From an uncultured Clostridia bacterium (GTDB lineage: Bacteria; Bacillota; Clostridia; Oscillospirales; Ruminococcaceae): a stretch of DNA of 59,159 nucleotides. Positions 26,066 to 34,753 of this stretch are shown piece after piece. The translations under genes and the position numbers were made by a program. Numbering within the stretch: the stretch's first letter is position 1; the number at the start of each line of letters is the position of its first letter. Location of the stretch: assembly GCA_947307175.1 (NCBI GenBank), contig CAMZIK010000004.1, positions 1 to 59,159 on the forward strand. Direction: 5' to 3'. The notes below the pieces were generated by a model. It worked only from the letters and a program-made list of their open reading frames with translations, made no database searches and was not told the DNA's origin.

Positions 26066-28083
26066 TATACTTCCTCCGGAATAAGTCTGATAATCTCCTT
26101 GAACGGCATACAAATATCATCACATTCTTTTGCACGATGATGTTCAAGAATAGTCTTAGCTGCGTTCTGCATTGCCGGGAAGCCTGTTCTGGTGAGCTGG
26201 TTTGCATAAATAACAATGTTTACGCCACGCTCTTTGAATTCTTCCTCTGTAACTGTATTGAAGGATGTAGGTACAACCACAATGGGTGTGGTTTTGTCTT
26301 TCTCACGGAACTTCTCAACGAACTCGAAAATCTCTGCAGGGTCTTTCTTTCGACTATGTATCATTATAGCATCAGCACCCGCATCTGCGAATGCAAAGGC
26401 TCTTTCGAGAGCATCTTCCATACCCTGCTCGAGAATAAGGCTTTCTATTCTGGCACAGATCATAAAGTCCTTAGTTTTCTGTGCTTTTTTGCCTGCTCTT
26501 ATCTTTTCGCAGAAATCGGGTATAGCTGCCTGAGTCTGATGTACCTCAGTACCGAACAAGCTGTTCTTCTTAAGACCGGTCTTATCTTCAATAATGACCA
26601 TTGATACGCCCATTCTTTCGAGTGTACGAACAGTATATACGAAGTGCTCTGTCAACCCGCCGGTATCTCCGTCAAAAATGATCGGTTTTGTGGTAACTTC
26701 CATAATATCATCGATAGTACGGAAGCGGCTTGTCATATCTACAAGCTCTATATCAGGCTTACCCTTTGCAGTTGAATCACAAAGTGAGCTTACCCACATT
26801 GCATCAAACTGTCTTGCACCGCCGTTTTCATTAACCACGGTGTTTTCGACGATAAGCCCAGTAAGACCACTGTGTGCTTCCATTGCAGTTATGATGCCTT
26901 TCATGGCAAGAGCTTTACGGAGTCTTCCCCTCCTCATATCGGGTGTTGCAAGCTCTGAACGAGAGCGGTTTTCAAGTTCCTTATACTTTTCATCAGTCGA
27001 ATAAGGATATTCCACAAGCTTTCCGCCATATTCAGCGAGAACAGATACTACCTCATCACGTATAGGCTTTTGAAATCCGCTTACCCAATCGTCACCGTGT
27101 ACAACTATGTCTGGCTTATACTTTACAAGATTGTTTTTATAGCTAAGAGTCTTCTGTTCAACCACGTTATGAACTCCAACTATGTTTTCGAGCATTGCCT
27201 CTCTTTCAGCATAAGGCAGCAGCGGGAAACGTTTATAGCTTATAACTGCCTCGTCTGAAAGAACACCTATTGTAAGCTTGCCAAGTCTTGCTGCTTTTTT
27301 GATAATAGATATATGACCGCTGTGAATGACATCTGTAGAAAAGCACATATATACTTTTCTGTTCTCGATTTCCTTGAGCTTTGCAGATACAACAGCAAGA
27401 TCTTCAGGATTGTCTATTTCTGCACAGAGTCTGTTTTCTACATCAAGAGGTTTTATCACACACTTATCCGACACCTCATTGAAAGCATTTTCAGCATAGA
27501 CTTTACGCTTTCCTTCATCATCACTCTCACAGAATGAAATAATGTTATCCAACCATACTTTCCAGTCATCACGCTTGATCTTGTAAAGAGGCTGGGCTTC
27601 CATCGCATCGTCAAAAACGTCGATCGCAACCTTACATACCTGATCATTCTTGACAACTGCTTTAAAATCTTTTTCAGGCAGCGGCAGAGTTGAACTTACT
27701 GTCATACAGCTTGTCCCACTTGAAACAACATCGTCAAAAACAGTATTTTCAAACACAAGATCGCCATGCATAAGAATGATATCATCATCAAGGTGCTCTC
27801 TTGCACAGTAAATGGAGTATATGTAGTTTGTTTTATCATAAACTGGATTGTTTACGAACGTATAATGTAAAGGCAAATCAAGCGAATTGCAATAATTGAC
27901 AAGCACGTCATCATAATACCCTGTTGTCATTATTACTTCAGTAATTCCAACTGATGTAATTTGCCTGAGCTGACGGCTGAGTATTGTTTCTGTTGCCGAT
28001 ATCTCGGTCATACATTTTGGATGTTCTGATGTCAGCACGCCCATACGTGTACCAAGACCAGAGTTAAGAATTAACGATTTCAT
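26065..28083 (-). CDS. Three-domain protein: LicC-like nucleotidyltransferase, HxGH cytidylyltransferase, PEP mutase
   Basis: This 672-aa fusion has three parts. Residues 1-235 form an NTP-transferase domain like LicC/PntC (SGLGTRMGVLTSEHPKCM; HGDLVF). Residues 243-375 form a second, unrelated cytidylyltransferase-type domain with HSGH at 254-257 and KPDIVVHGDDW near 323-333. Residues 380-672 are phosphoenolpyruvate mutase with the diagnostic EDK-x5-NS motif (EDKTGLKKNS, 499-508) and GDTGG. The mutase makes phosphonopyruvate. One or both nucleotidyltransferase domains probably activate the finished phosphonate as a CMP ester for LicD. Having two activating domains on one chain is unusual. It overlaps the upstream licD gene by 20 bases and the reductase by one. 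Confidence 0.93.
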   Translation of the reverse strand: MKSLILNSGLGTRMGVLTSEHPKCMTEISATETILSRQLRQITSVGITEVIMTTGYYDDVLVNYCNSLDLPLHYTFVNNPVYDKTNYIYSIYCAREHLDDDIILMHGDLVFENTVFDDVVSSGTSCMTVSSTLPLPEKDFKAVVKNDQVCKVAIDVFDDAMEAQPLYKIKRDDWKVWLDNIISFCESDDEGKRKVYAENAFNEVSDKCVIKPLDVENRLCAEIDNPEDLAVVSAKLKEIENRKVYMCFSTDVIHSGHISIIKKAARLGKLTIGVLSDEAVISYKRFPLLPYAEREAMLENIVGVHNVVEQKTLSYKNNLVKYKPDIVVHGDDWVSGFQKPIRDEVVSVLAEYGGKLVEYPYSTDEKYKELENRSRSELATPDMRRGRLRKALAMKGIITAMEAHSGLTGLIVENTVVNENGGARQFDAMWVSSLCDSTAKGKPDIELVDMTSRFRTIDDIMEVTTKPIIFDGDTGGLTEHFVYTVRTLERMGVSMVIIEDKTGLKKNSLFGTEVHQTQAAIPDFCEKIRAGKKAQKTKDFMICARIESLILEQGMEDALERAFAFADAGADAIMIHSRKKDPAEIFEFVEKFREKDKTTPIVVVPTSFNTVTEEEFKERGVNIVIYANQLTRTGFPAMQNAAKTILEHHRAKECDDICMPFKEIIRLIPEEV

Positions 28084-28894
28084 TTTTTTCCTCCGTTACA
28101 TTATGTTCTCTAATATCCTCTTTTTTAGGGATCTTCATATAATCTCCATACAATTGTTTTAAATACTTATCAGCATTTGAAAGACCATTAACATATGTAT
28201 CTTCAAATACATATCTGCACCCTTTACCATACCATTTTCGAGGTACTATCTCTTTTTTTCTGTATATTCCACAGTATGTTGCTGCAAATTGGCTTGTTCC
28301 GTAAGGTACAGATCGAAGCAGTTTTTCCATTCTATTATTAATCTTTACCGGATTCAGAATTCTCTGCATTCTTGTAACCTTAGCTATTTTAATAATTATT
28401 CTTTCAACAAACGGTCTCTTGCGTTTCTGATCAACAACCTCATTAAAATGAGACATCTGAAATAATGCTCTCAAACATAGATATCTATACCAATGCAGCG
28501 ACCGTTTTAATCCCGGTTTAGGAACTCCATCAATCACCATTATATCTATCCATGCACCTGTATGTATTTTTTTTTCGGCGTTGTTTAAAACAAATCCACC
28601 TTTTCGGGAAATAATATTTGTTACGATCAGTATATGCGATTTTTCACGTGGCGTTGATAAATAAAGACTGCTGCTTAGTTCAGAAGGTGCTATTTTAAGG
28701 AAACGATCATAATCTTTTCTAGGCATAGCTACATCAATATCGTCATCCCATGGTATAAAGCCGTTATGTCTTATTGCACCAAGCATAGAACCTGCAACAA
28801 CAAAGTATTTTAAGCCATACTTATGACATATCGATTGAAACTCTTTCAGAATACTTAATTCCTGTTGCTGAAGCTCACTTAATTCATTTTTCAT
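28064..28894 (-). CDS. LicD family phosphotransferase (second copy)
   Basis: The 276-aa protein is a LicD homologue with VVAGSMLGAIRHNGFIPWDDDIDVAM (about 33-58) and RKWYGKGCRYVFEDTYVNG near the C-terminus, ending YLKQLYGDYMKIP. It shares that last block with the first copy, but the two diverge elsewhere, so they probably modify different acceptors. It lies directly upstream of, and overlaps, the PEP mutase fusion, which favours a role in attaching the phosphonate. The start is coupled to the Wzy-like gene stop (TAATG). Confidence 0.9.
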   Translation of the reverse strand: MKNELSELQQQELSILKEFQSICHKYGLKYFVVAGSMLGAIRHNGFIPWDDDIDVAMPRKDYDRFLKIAPSELSSSLYLSTPREKSHILIVTNIISRKGGFVLNNAEKKIHTGAWIDIMVIDGVPKPGLKRSLHWYRYLCLRALFQMSHFNEVVDQKRKRPFVERIIIKIAKVTRMQRILNPVKINNRMEKLLRSVPYGTSQFAATYCGIYRKKEIVPRKWYGKGCRYVFEDTYVNGLSNADKYLKQLYGDYMKIPKKEDIREHNVTEEKNEIVNS

Positions 28895-30126
28895 TATTCA
28901 CTGACCTCTTGTTCTAAAACTGCTTCTTGTTTTTTGTTAAGATAAACACTATTAATCAAAAAGACCATCATTATCGTAAAATTATAATTATATACATCAA
29001 AACTCATATGCAACAGATTTATAAACATCATACCAGATAAAAGTGCGATATTATTCTTGTTATCTATCGTTTTCAATCTTTTTGCTATTATGATTATTGA
29101 TATTACCAATAATACAAAAGGAATCACACCATACTTTGCAAGACAATTAATATACTCACTATGAGCATGATTTGCTATTGCATCCTCAATATAAAATGAA
29201 ATTCCATCTCCTGCTCCAAACAAAGGATGGCTCTTAAAATAATTCAATCCCTGACTCCATAAGACAGTTCGTCCAGTAAATGTTGTATCTCTTCCGATTA
29301 TTGCAGTGATTTTTGAGAAGAAATCAAACTGAGTACCGCCATATATTATTATATCTATCAATAAGATTGCCACTATAGCTTTTATCGGAGTCCAAGTTTT
29401 ACAAACAATTCTTGTGTTATAGAATAAAATGAAAAAAAGCATCAGTATCAATGCTATAGTAGTATTACCGGAATCACAAATTCTTGCTACGATCAGTAAC
29501 ACACTGATACAAAATGTAAGAAACTTCTTGCTGATTTTTCCATCGGCCATTTTAGCAAGAATATAAAAAAGTATAAAACAGTAATAGAAACAGTATGATG
29601 AATTTTTACTCCCCAAAAAATAAACAGCATATTGTTTATGAGCACTGTTAAGATAACCATTCGGATATAGAATAATAGAGATTACTCCAAGCAAACTCAA
29701 AAAGCCAAAACAGTACATTCCAGAATAATAAAAATCTGTACTCGACTGACGAGAATTATTAAAACAGAATAATACCAATCCTATCCTTATATATAGATTT
29801 TTTAAACTAACAAGACTGATCGTACCATTCATAAGTACTGCAAAACATAAGAAAACAATAGTAGCAATCTGTAATAAATACAAAAAATCAATGCCTTTAT
29901 CATTATGAATGTACCTAAAAAACTCAATAAATGCAATTGATGAAACGAATAGCATTGCAATTAAATAAACAGATCCTATAATTGAATTAAAAGAAGCGTT
30001 GTATCCACTTTTAAACAGTTCATCAAAGCTTTTAGGCTCAAAAAAGAATAATAGACAAATTGATTTTAATAAAATCCTGATTTTTCTATGACTGATCCTA
30101 TTATAATATGATCTCTTTGAAAGCAT
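28894..30126 (-). CDS. O-antigen polymerase/ligase-like membrane protein (Wzy-type)
   Basis: The 410-aa protein has ten or more hydrophobic segments and a periplasmic-loop motif typical of Wzy_C/O-antigen ligase proteins (SHPLFGAGDGISFYIEDA and NHAHSEYINCLAKYG, about 300-335). It would join repeat units outside the membrane. RBS GGTGAG precedes the ATG. No chain-length regulator (Wzz) or tyrosine kinase gene is found in the operon. Confidence 0.85.
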   Translation of the reverse strand: MLSKRSYYNRISHRKIRILLKSICLLFFFEPKSFDELFKSGYNASFNSIIGSVYLIAMLFVSSIAFIEFFRYIHNDKGIDFLYLLQIATIVFLCFAVLMNGTISLVSLKNLYIRIGLVLFCFNNSRQSSTDFYYSGMYCFGFLSLLGVISIILYPNGYLNSAHKQYAVYFLGSKNSSYCFYYCFILFYILAKMADGKISKKFLTFCISVLLIVARICDSGNTTIALILMLFFILFYNTRIVCKTWTPIKAIVAILLIDIIIYGGTQFDFFSKITAIIGRDTTFTGRTVLWSQGLNYFKSHPLFGAGDGISFYIEDAIANHAHSEYINCLAKYGVIPFVLLVISIIIIAKRLKTIDNKNNIALLSGMMFINLLHMSFDVYNYNFTIMMVFLINSVYLNKKQEAVLEQEVSE

Positions 30127-30142
30127 AAACTCACCATATCAA

Positions 30143-31174
30143 CTATTTCTTTTTTTTTGCAAACTTGCGGTTAAATAATACCAAGCTATAATTATATATT
30201 TCAATGAAACATAAAAGTCCGGCTACAACTAATACACATACAAAAACAAAACTTAAAGAACCCCTGCCAAACAAATATAGCACTTTAAGCTTTTCGACCA
30301 TTCTAAATACCACCATCTGTGCCAAATATAGTTCCAAACTAATTCTGCTGATTCTTTTTACAACACAATTGCTTAGTATAATACTCTTTACACTTATTGA
30401 GTACATGAGGATCGGCATAAACACTATGAGATTTTTTATCATACTTATATCCGTATTCTTTATTGTCCACGGAGTAATATACCATAAAGATACTATTATA
30501 ATAATTCCTAGAAGAAACAACCATCTATTTTTATTAACTATGTTTTTGATTTTATTTCTAAACAAAAAAACTATTCCGCCACCAAAGAAAAACGGTGTAC
30601 AGTACAAAAAGCAATGTCGCGGAACAAATGATGATATTACAAACGAATCTGAGAAAAAATACCCTGAACAAAACACAGAAATAACAATTGAAATAAAAAA
30701 AGCAAAAACAGTTCTTTTTTTATTCCAAAACAAAAACACAATATAGGGAAACAGCATATAAAACAAAAAAATAACACCTAATGTCCAGCTTACACCAATA
30801 ACACTAAGATTGTTATTAGGCAAGAGTCCAAATGACATAGTTACTTCCATTAAGCCTTCAATAATGTGAGAAACACTATGCGAAAGAATAATATCCAAAG
30901 CAATCAAGACTGTAAAAAACGGAAGTATTTTTTTAAATCTTTTTGTATAAAAATCGTTCAGACTTATATTATTAATCTTGAATTTTTCATAGTAACCGCA
31001 AAACATCCCAAAGCCACTAATCATTATAAACAATGGAACAAAATGTGTCCATGACAAAACAGCTTTTTCAGCTAAAGGATGCAAATTGTACTTTGCATTC
31101 GCCTGTATATGCATAGCAATTATACATATACAAGAAATTGATCTCAATCCATCAAGATTATCATATCTCTCCAA
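30143..31174 (-). CDS. Membrane acyltransferase, acyltransferase-3 family (operon copy)
   Basis: The 343-aa protein has about ten membrane segments and begins MERYDNLDGLRSISCICIIAM-H, the family start with the catalytic His near residue 22. It is likely to O-acetylate a sugar in this glycan. It follows the GT8 gene by 3 bases, and RBS TTGGAGAG lies at the end of that spacer. The homologue at 11565-12575 lies outside the operon across the IS. Confidence 0.87.
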   Translation of the reverse strand: MERYDNLDGLRSISCICIIAMHIQANAKYNLHPLAEKAVLSWTHFVPLFIMISGFGMFCGYYEKFKINNISLNDFYTKRFKKILPFFTVLIALDIILSHSVSHIIEGLMEVTMSFGLLPNNNLSVIGVSWTLGVIFLFYMLFPYIVFLFWNKKRTVFAFFISIVISVFCSGYFFSDSFVISSFVPRHCFLYCTPFFFGGGIVFLFRNKIKNIVNKNRWLFLLGIIIIVSLWYITPWTIKNTDISMIKNLIVFMPILMYSISVKSIILSNCVVKRISRISLELYLAQMVVFRMVEKLKVLYLFGRGSLSFVFVCVLVVAGLLCFIEIYNYSLVLFNRKFAKKKK

Positions 31175-31177
31175 GTC

Positions 31178-32185
31178 TTATTTCCTCAATTCTCCTTTAA
31201 TCTTCCTGATTGCAGGATACATCCAAACATGTACAATACGAATAATGGCATATGTAATTGATTTGGGAAGCAGCTGGCAAATAAATGTCATTATTTGTTT
31301 TTTCTTCAGAGTATTATCCTCCCAAAGAGGTTCCTTTCCCCATGCAGTCATTCTTCTATACTTTAAAAACTCTTTACGGAACGGATGTCTGTCCTTTTTG
31401 AACCACGGTCTTGTTCCGGACATAAAACATGTTGTAAAATGAACAACTATCGGGTCAGCAATATCTTTTTCAAACTCATCCCTTGTATAAGCCCATACAG
31501 GTTTTCTGCATGCCTGAAGACCATCATACCCAAGATCATAACAAACGGTTTGCGCATTATAAGCTATCGGTAAGAGTTTAACTTTTTTTATTGGCTGAAA
31601 AACTCCGTTCAAAACGCCCTGATCCATATACGTAACATCACCATGATGCTTATTTATATACTTTATAAACTTACTCTCAACATCATTTTTTCTCCAAGCA
31701 TCAAGATCAATAACCATTAATCCATTATTGGTATAGATCGAATCAGACGGTATACCAATATCCTTACGATACATCATACCACGACAATCATCAGCACTCA
31801 TACACCAAGAACCCTGCATATCCATTTCCCATAATGGCTTCAAAGAATGTCTTATAATCATATCGCAGTCGATATAGATAACTTTTTTCATATTTTTTGG
31901 CAAAACATGCAACAGGAACAAGCGTGAAAAAGTACTGATGTGCCATCTTCCAACATTGATTTTTGTATTTGCAATATCTTCAACATCTAAATTAGCAATA
32001 AATTCCAGATGTCTGTTAAATCTCGATGCAAGATCGAGCATATCCCGTTTATGTTTATCGCTGATACCCATATCTATCACATACACATTGATTTCATCAG
32101 CATCTTTACTATTAATAAACAGAGATATAATAGAAATGGCGGCCAGCTCAGAATACAGATTACTGGTCGAGTAAACTACATTCAT
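31178..32185 (-). CDS. Glycosyltransferase family 8 protein
   Basis: This 335-aa GT-A transferase has the metal-binding DxD in VIYIDCDMIIRHSLKPLWEMD (about 100-120), the GT8 motif YMDQGVLNGVF (about 182-192), and a His-containing IVHFTTCFMSGTRPWF near 245. The family uses UDP-Glc or UDP-Gal with retention. It is the only ordinary sugar transferase in the operon apart from the initiating enzyme and the sialyltransferase, so the repeat unit is short or other transferases are encoded elsewhere. Confidence 0.9.
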   Translation of the reverse strand: MNVVYSTSNLYSELAAISIISLFINSKDADEINVYVIDMGISDKHKRDMLDLASRFNRHLEFIANLDVEDIANTKINVGRWHISTFSRLFLLHVLPKNMKKVIYIDCDMIIRHSLKPLWEMDMQGSWCMSADDCRGMMYRKDIGIPSDSIYTNNGLMVIDLDAWRKNDVESKFIKYINKHHGDVTYMDQGVLNGVFQPIKKVKLLPIAYNAQTVCYDLGYDGLQACRKPVWAYTRDEFEKDIADPIVVHFTTCFMSGTRPWFKKDRHPFRKEFLKYRRMTAWGKEPLWEDNTLKKKQIMTFICQLLPKSITYAIIRIVHVWMYPAIRKIKGELRK

Positions 32186-32202
32186 ATGTTGATCCTCCCA
32201 GA

Positions 32203-32784
32203 TTATTTCATCATAATATTTGTGTATTCCCTGAAACTCATTAAACCAAGATCCTTATCGCTTATAATCAGCTTTTCTTTACCACCAATCATATCAAACG
32301 GCCATTCAATCCCTATATCAGGATCATCATACTTTATTCCAGAGTCTCCAGAACCGTAGAAGACTTCTGCGGCTTTATAGCTCATAACAGAATCTTCAAT
32401 AACCAAGTAACCCTGACCAAAACCCGCAGGACAAAGAATTGATATCAGATCATCTCCACTCAGATACATTGACCTATATTGCCCATAGGTCTCCGAATCC
32501 GGTCTCAAGTCAACAATTATATAAAAAACCTTTCCGCTTATACATCTCATAAGCTTTGGCTGCGGCTTCTCAAGCTGAAAATGTGTTGAACGAATCACAC
32601 CACGCTTAGAAATTGTATAAAAGGTTTCTTTTAATTCATAATCTATTCCAGCAGTTTTAAACGTATCTATATTATAGTCTTTAATAAGACCACCCCGATC
32701 ATCAGCTGCATAAAATGGTTTAATAATATAAGCACCCTTAATATCCATCTCTATGAACTCAAACTTTTGTACCATATCAGTCAA
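32203..32784 (-). CDS. dTDP-4-dehydrorhamnose 3,5-epimerase family protein
   Basis: The 193-aa cupin-fold epimerase has the signature RGVIRSTHFQLEKPQPKLMRC with the catalytic His (about 49-69), and FGQGYLVIEDSVMSYKAAEVFY (about 115-136). In this cluster it probably epimerises the CDP-4-keto-6-deoxyglucose made by RfbF and RfbG, since no dTDP-glucose genes (rfbA, rfbB) are present. The reading frame overlaps the start side of the adjacent reductase gene by 8 bases. Confidence 0.83.
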   Translation of the reverse strand: MTDMVQKFEFIEMDIKGAYIIKPFYAADDRGGLIKDYNIDTFKTAGIDYELKETFYTISKRGVIRSTHFQLEKPQPKLMRCISGKVFYIIVDLRPDSETYGQYRSMYLSGDDLISILCPAGFGQGYLVIEDSVMSYKAAEVFYGSGDSGIKYDDPDIGIEWPFDMIGGKEKLIISDKDLGLMSFREYTNIMMK

Positions 32785-33691
32785 CCCTTTCTTTCAGCCA
32801 ATCCATTGTCCTTAGAGTACCCTCTGCAAAACTAATTTCTGCTTTGAAACCTGTATCTTTCTCTGTATCCTCAGTACTGAATGTTGAAAGAGGCATATTA
32901 GTTCCTGTAAAAGGAACATCTCCAAAAATAGGAACAGCATCGGGAGCGAGTGCTTGCTGCATCTCAAGTATAAACTCCTTGAGAGGCTTAGCATTTCCGC
33001 TGCCAATCAAATACTCACAAAATGGCTTTCCATTCTTTGATATCAAATAGAATGCTTTGGCTACATCAGTAACATATACAAAATCATAATTCTGTGTAGC
33101 TGCTGTAAACCGAAGTGGCTCACCATTAATAATTTTCCTGATTGTAGTGTTGACGAATCTTGGTGAAAGCTCTCCTACACCATATGCGTTAGTAATCATC
33201 GGCCATAATAATTCAATTCCAATATCAGCGGCAACAGATTTACATATGCAGTGAGCAATATGTTTCCCCATGCCATAAATGTATCCCATACCGGGATGAC
33301 TACCTTGTGTATGAACAGCTGCCTCTACTTCATATTCCATAATGCTTCCAGCACATACGAAGCGGGTACAACCAAGTTCTTTTGCTGCTTTCATACACTC
33401 AACAGTCATTAATGCATTTTTCATTTGAAGATTGTAATCAACTCTAGCTTGTCCAGCCGAACCCGCCCATGCAAAGTGAATAAAGGTATCATAAACTCCG
33501 ATCGGTATGTTTTTTAGCAAGTCTTCCCTGTTGAACACATCGCACTTAATGTATGAATAATTATCTGCTTGAATTTCAGTCTTATCACAAATATCTATGG
33601 ACAGGACATTAACGCCTTGAGATAAGAAGTACTTAACTGTATTGCTTCCTACGAAGCCGTTTCCTCCGGTTATTATTACGTTTTTCATCAA
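32777..33691 (-). CDS. NAD-dependent epimerase/dehydratase (CDP-sugar 4-reductase type)
   Basis: The 304-aa extended SDR protein has VIITGGNGFVGSNTVKYF at the N-terminus and the catalytic YGMGK (about 140-144), with a Ser in CAGSIMEYE. Its position after rfbG suggests it reduces C4 of the CDP-4-keto sugar (or epimerises it), giving a CDP-6-deoxyhexose. It resembles paratose/CDP-abequose synthase-type SDRs by context only. RBS and start at 33691 are next to the rfbG stop, 6 bases away. Confidence 0.8.
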   Translation of the reverse strand: MMKNVIITGGNGFVGSNTVKYFLSQGVNVLSIDICDKTEIQADNYSYIKCDVFNREDLLKNIPIGVYDTFIHFAWAGSAGQARVDYNLQMKNALMTVECMKAAKELGCTRFVCAGSIMEYEVEAAVHTQGSHPGMGYIYGMGKHIAHCICKSVAADIGIELLWPMITNAYGVGELSPRFVNTTIRKIINGEPLRFTAATQNYDFVYVTDVAKAFYLISKNGKPFCEYLIGSGNAKPLKEFILEMQQALAPDAVPIFGDVPFTGTNMPLSTFSTEDTEKDTGFKAEISFAEGTLRTMDWLKERVD

Positions 33692-33697
33692 TTACTC

Positions 33698-34753
33698 CTA
33701 ATTATTAATGAATTCTATTATTTGTTTTTCCATTACAGCTCTCATGTTCTTTTTGGAAATCCAAGCTTTGCTCCATTCAACAACTTTTTCAATTGCAGTA
33801 TTAAGATCCCAACGAGGTTTCCAGTCAAATGTTGATTTTATTTTAGAGCAATCAAGCTTTAAGAAATTCGCCTCATGCGGACCACCATCACACTTGTTTA
33901 TCCATTTTAGTCCTTCTCCCCAATGTTTAACAAAAAGATCAACTAATGCACCAGTCTGAAAACAGTCTCTGTCATCAGGACCGACGTTATACCAGCCAGC
34001 ATATTTCTTATCCTGATACTGCATCGCTGCGATCATAAGATAAGCATAAACCGGCTCAAGCACATGTTGATAAGGACGGGTAGAAAATGGATTGCGAACA
34101 ACAATATCTTCACCATTAATAGCTGCCCTTACACAGTCAGGAATTATCCTATCGTTTGCAAAATCTCCTCCGCCAATAACATTACCGGCACGAGCAGTTG
34201 CAATTGCAACCCTGTCATCAGTGAAAAAGCTATTCATATAGCTATGTGTCACAAGTTCCGAACAAGACTTTGAATTAGAATAAGGATCAAAACCATCCAA
34301 AGGCTCATTCTCTCTGTAACCCCATTCCCATTCTTTATTTTCATATACCTTATCAGTTGTAACATTCAAGAATGATTTGACAGAAGGTGTTAACCGTACA
34401 GCTTCACAAATATTTACCGTACCCATAACATTTGTGCTATAAGTTCCCACAGGATCTTTGTAACTGTCGCGAACAATCGGTTGAGCTGCCATATGTATAA
34501 CTATTTCAGGTCGATATGATTTGAAAACCTCAATAATATGGTCAAGATCCCTGACATCGCCCTTAATATGAGTAATCTGATCTTTTATTTCGCATATATC
34601 AAATAACCTCGTTTTGGTTTTGGTACAGCTTGAATATCCTATTACTTCAGCTCCGGCATTCACAAGCATAACAGACATCCAGGAGCCTTTAAACCCTGTA
34701 TGTCCTGTGAGGAGTACTCTTTTTCCTTTATAGAAACTTAAATCAAAACTCAT
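33698..34753 (-). CDS. rfbG: CDP-glucose 4,6-dehydratase
   Basis: The 351-aa SDR has the N-terminal VLLTGHTGFKGSWMSVML (about 14-31), IHMAAQPIVRDSYKDPVGTYSTN, and the family-typical YGRVDP-like region (GYRENEPLDGFDPYSNSKSCSE, Tyr/Lys catalytic pair). It turns CDP-glucose into CDP-4-keto-6-deoxyglucose. The ATG directly follows the rfbF TAA. The last codons of rfbF (GGAGGA) serve as its ribosome binding site. Confidence 0.93.
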   Translation of the reverse strand: MSFDLSFYKGKRVLLTGHTGFKGSWMSVMLVNAGAEVIGYSSCTKTKTRLFDICEIKDQITHIKGDVRDLDHIIEVFKSYRPEIVIHMAAQPIVRDSYKDPVGTYSTNVMGTVNICEAVRLTPSVKSFLNVTTDKVYENKEWEWGYRENEPLDGFDPYSNSKSCSELVTHSYMNSFFTDDRVAIATARAGNVIGGGDFANDRIIPDCVRAAINGEDIVVRNPFSTRPYQHVLEPVYAYLMIAAMQYQDKKYAGWYNVGPDDRDCFQTGALVDLFVKHWGEGLKWINKCDGGPHEANFLKLDCSKIKSTFDWKPRWDLNTAIEKVVEWSKAWISKKNMRAVMEKQIIEFINN

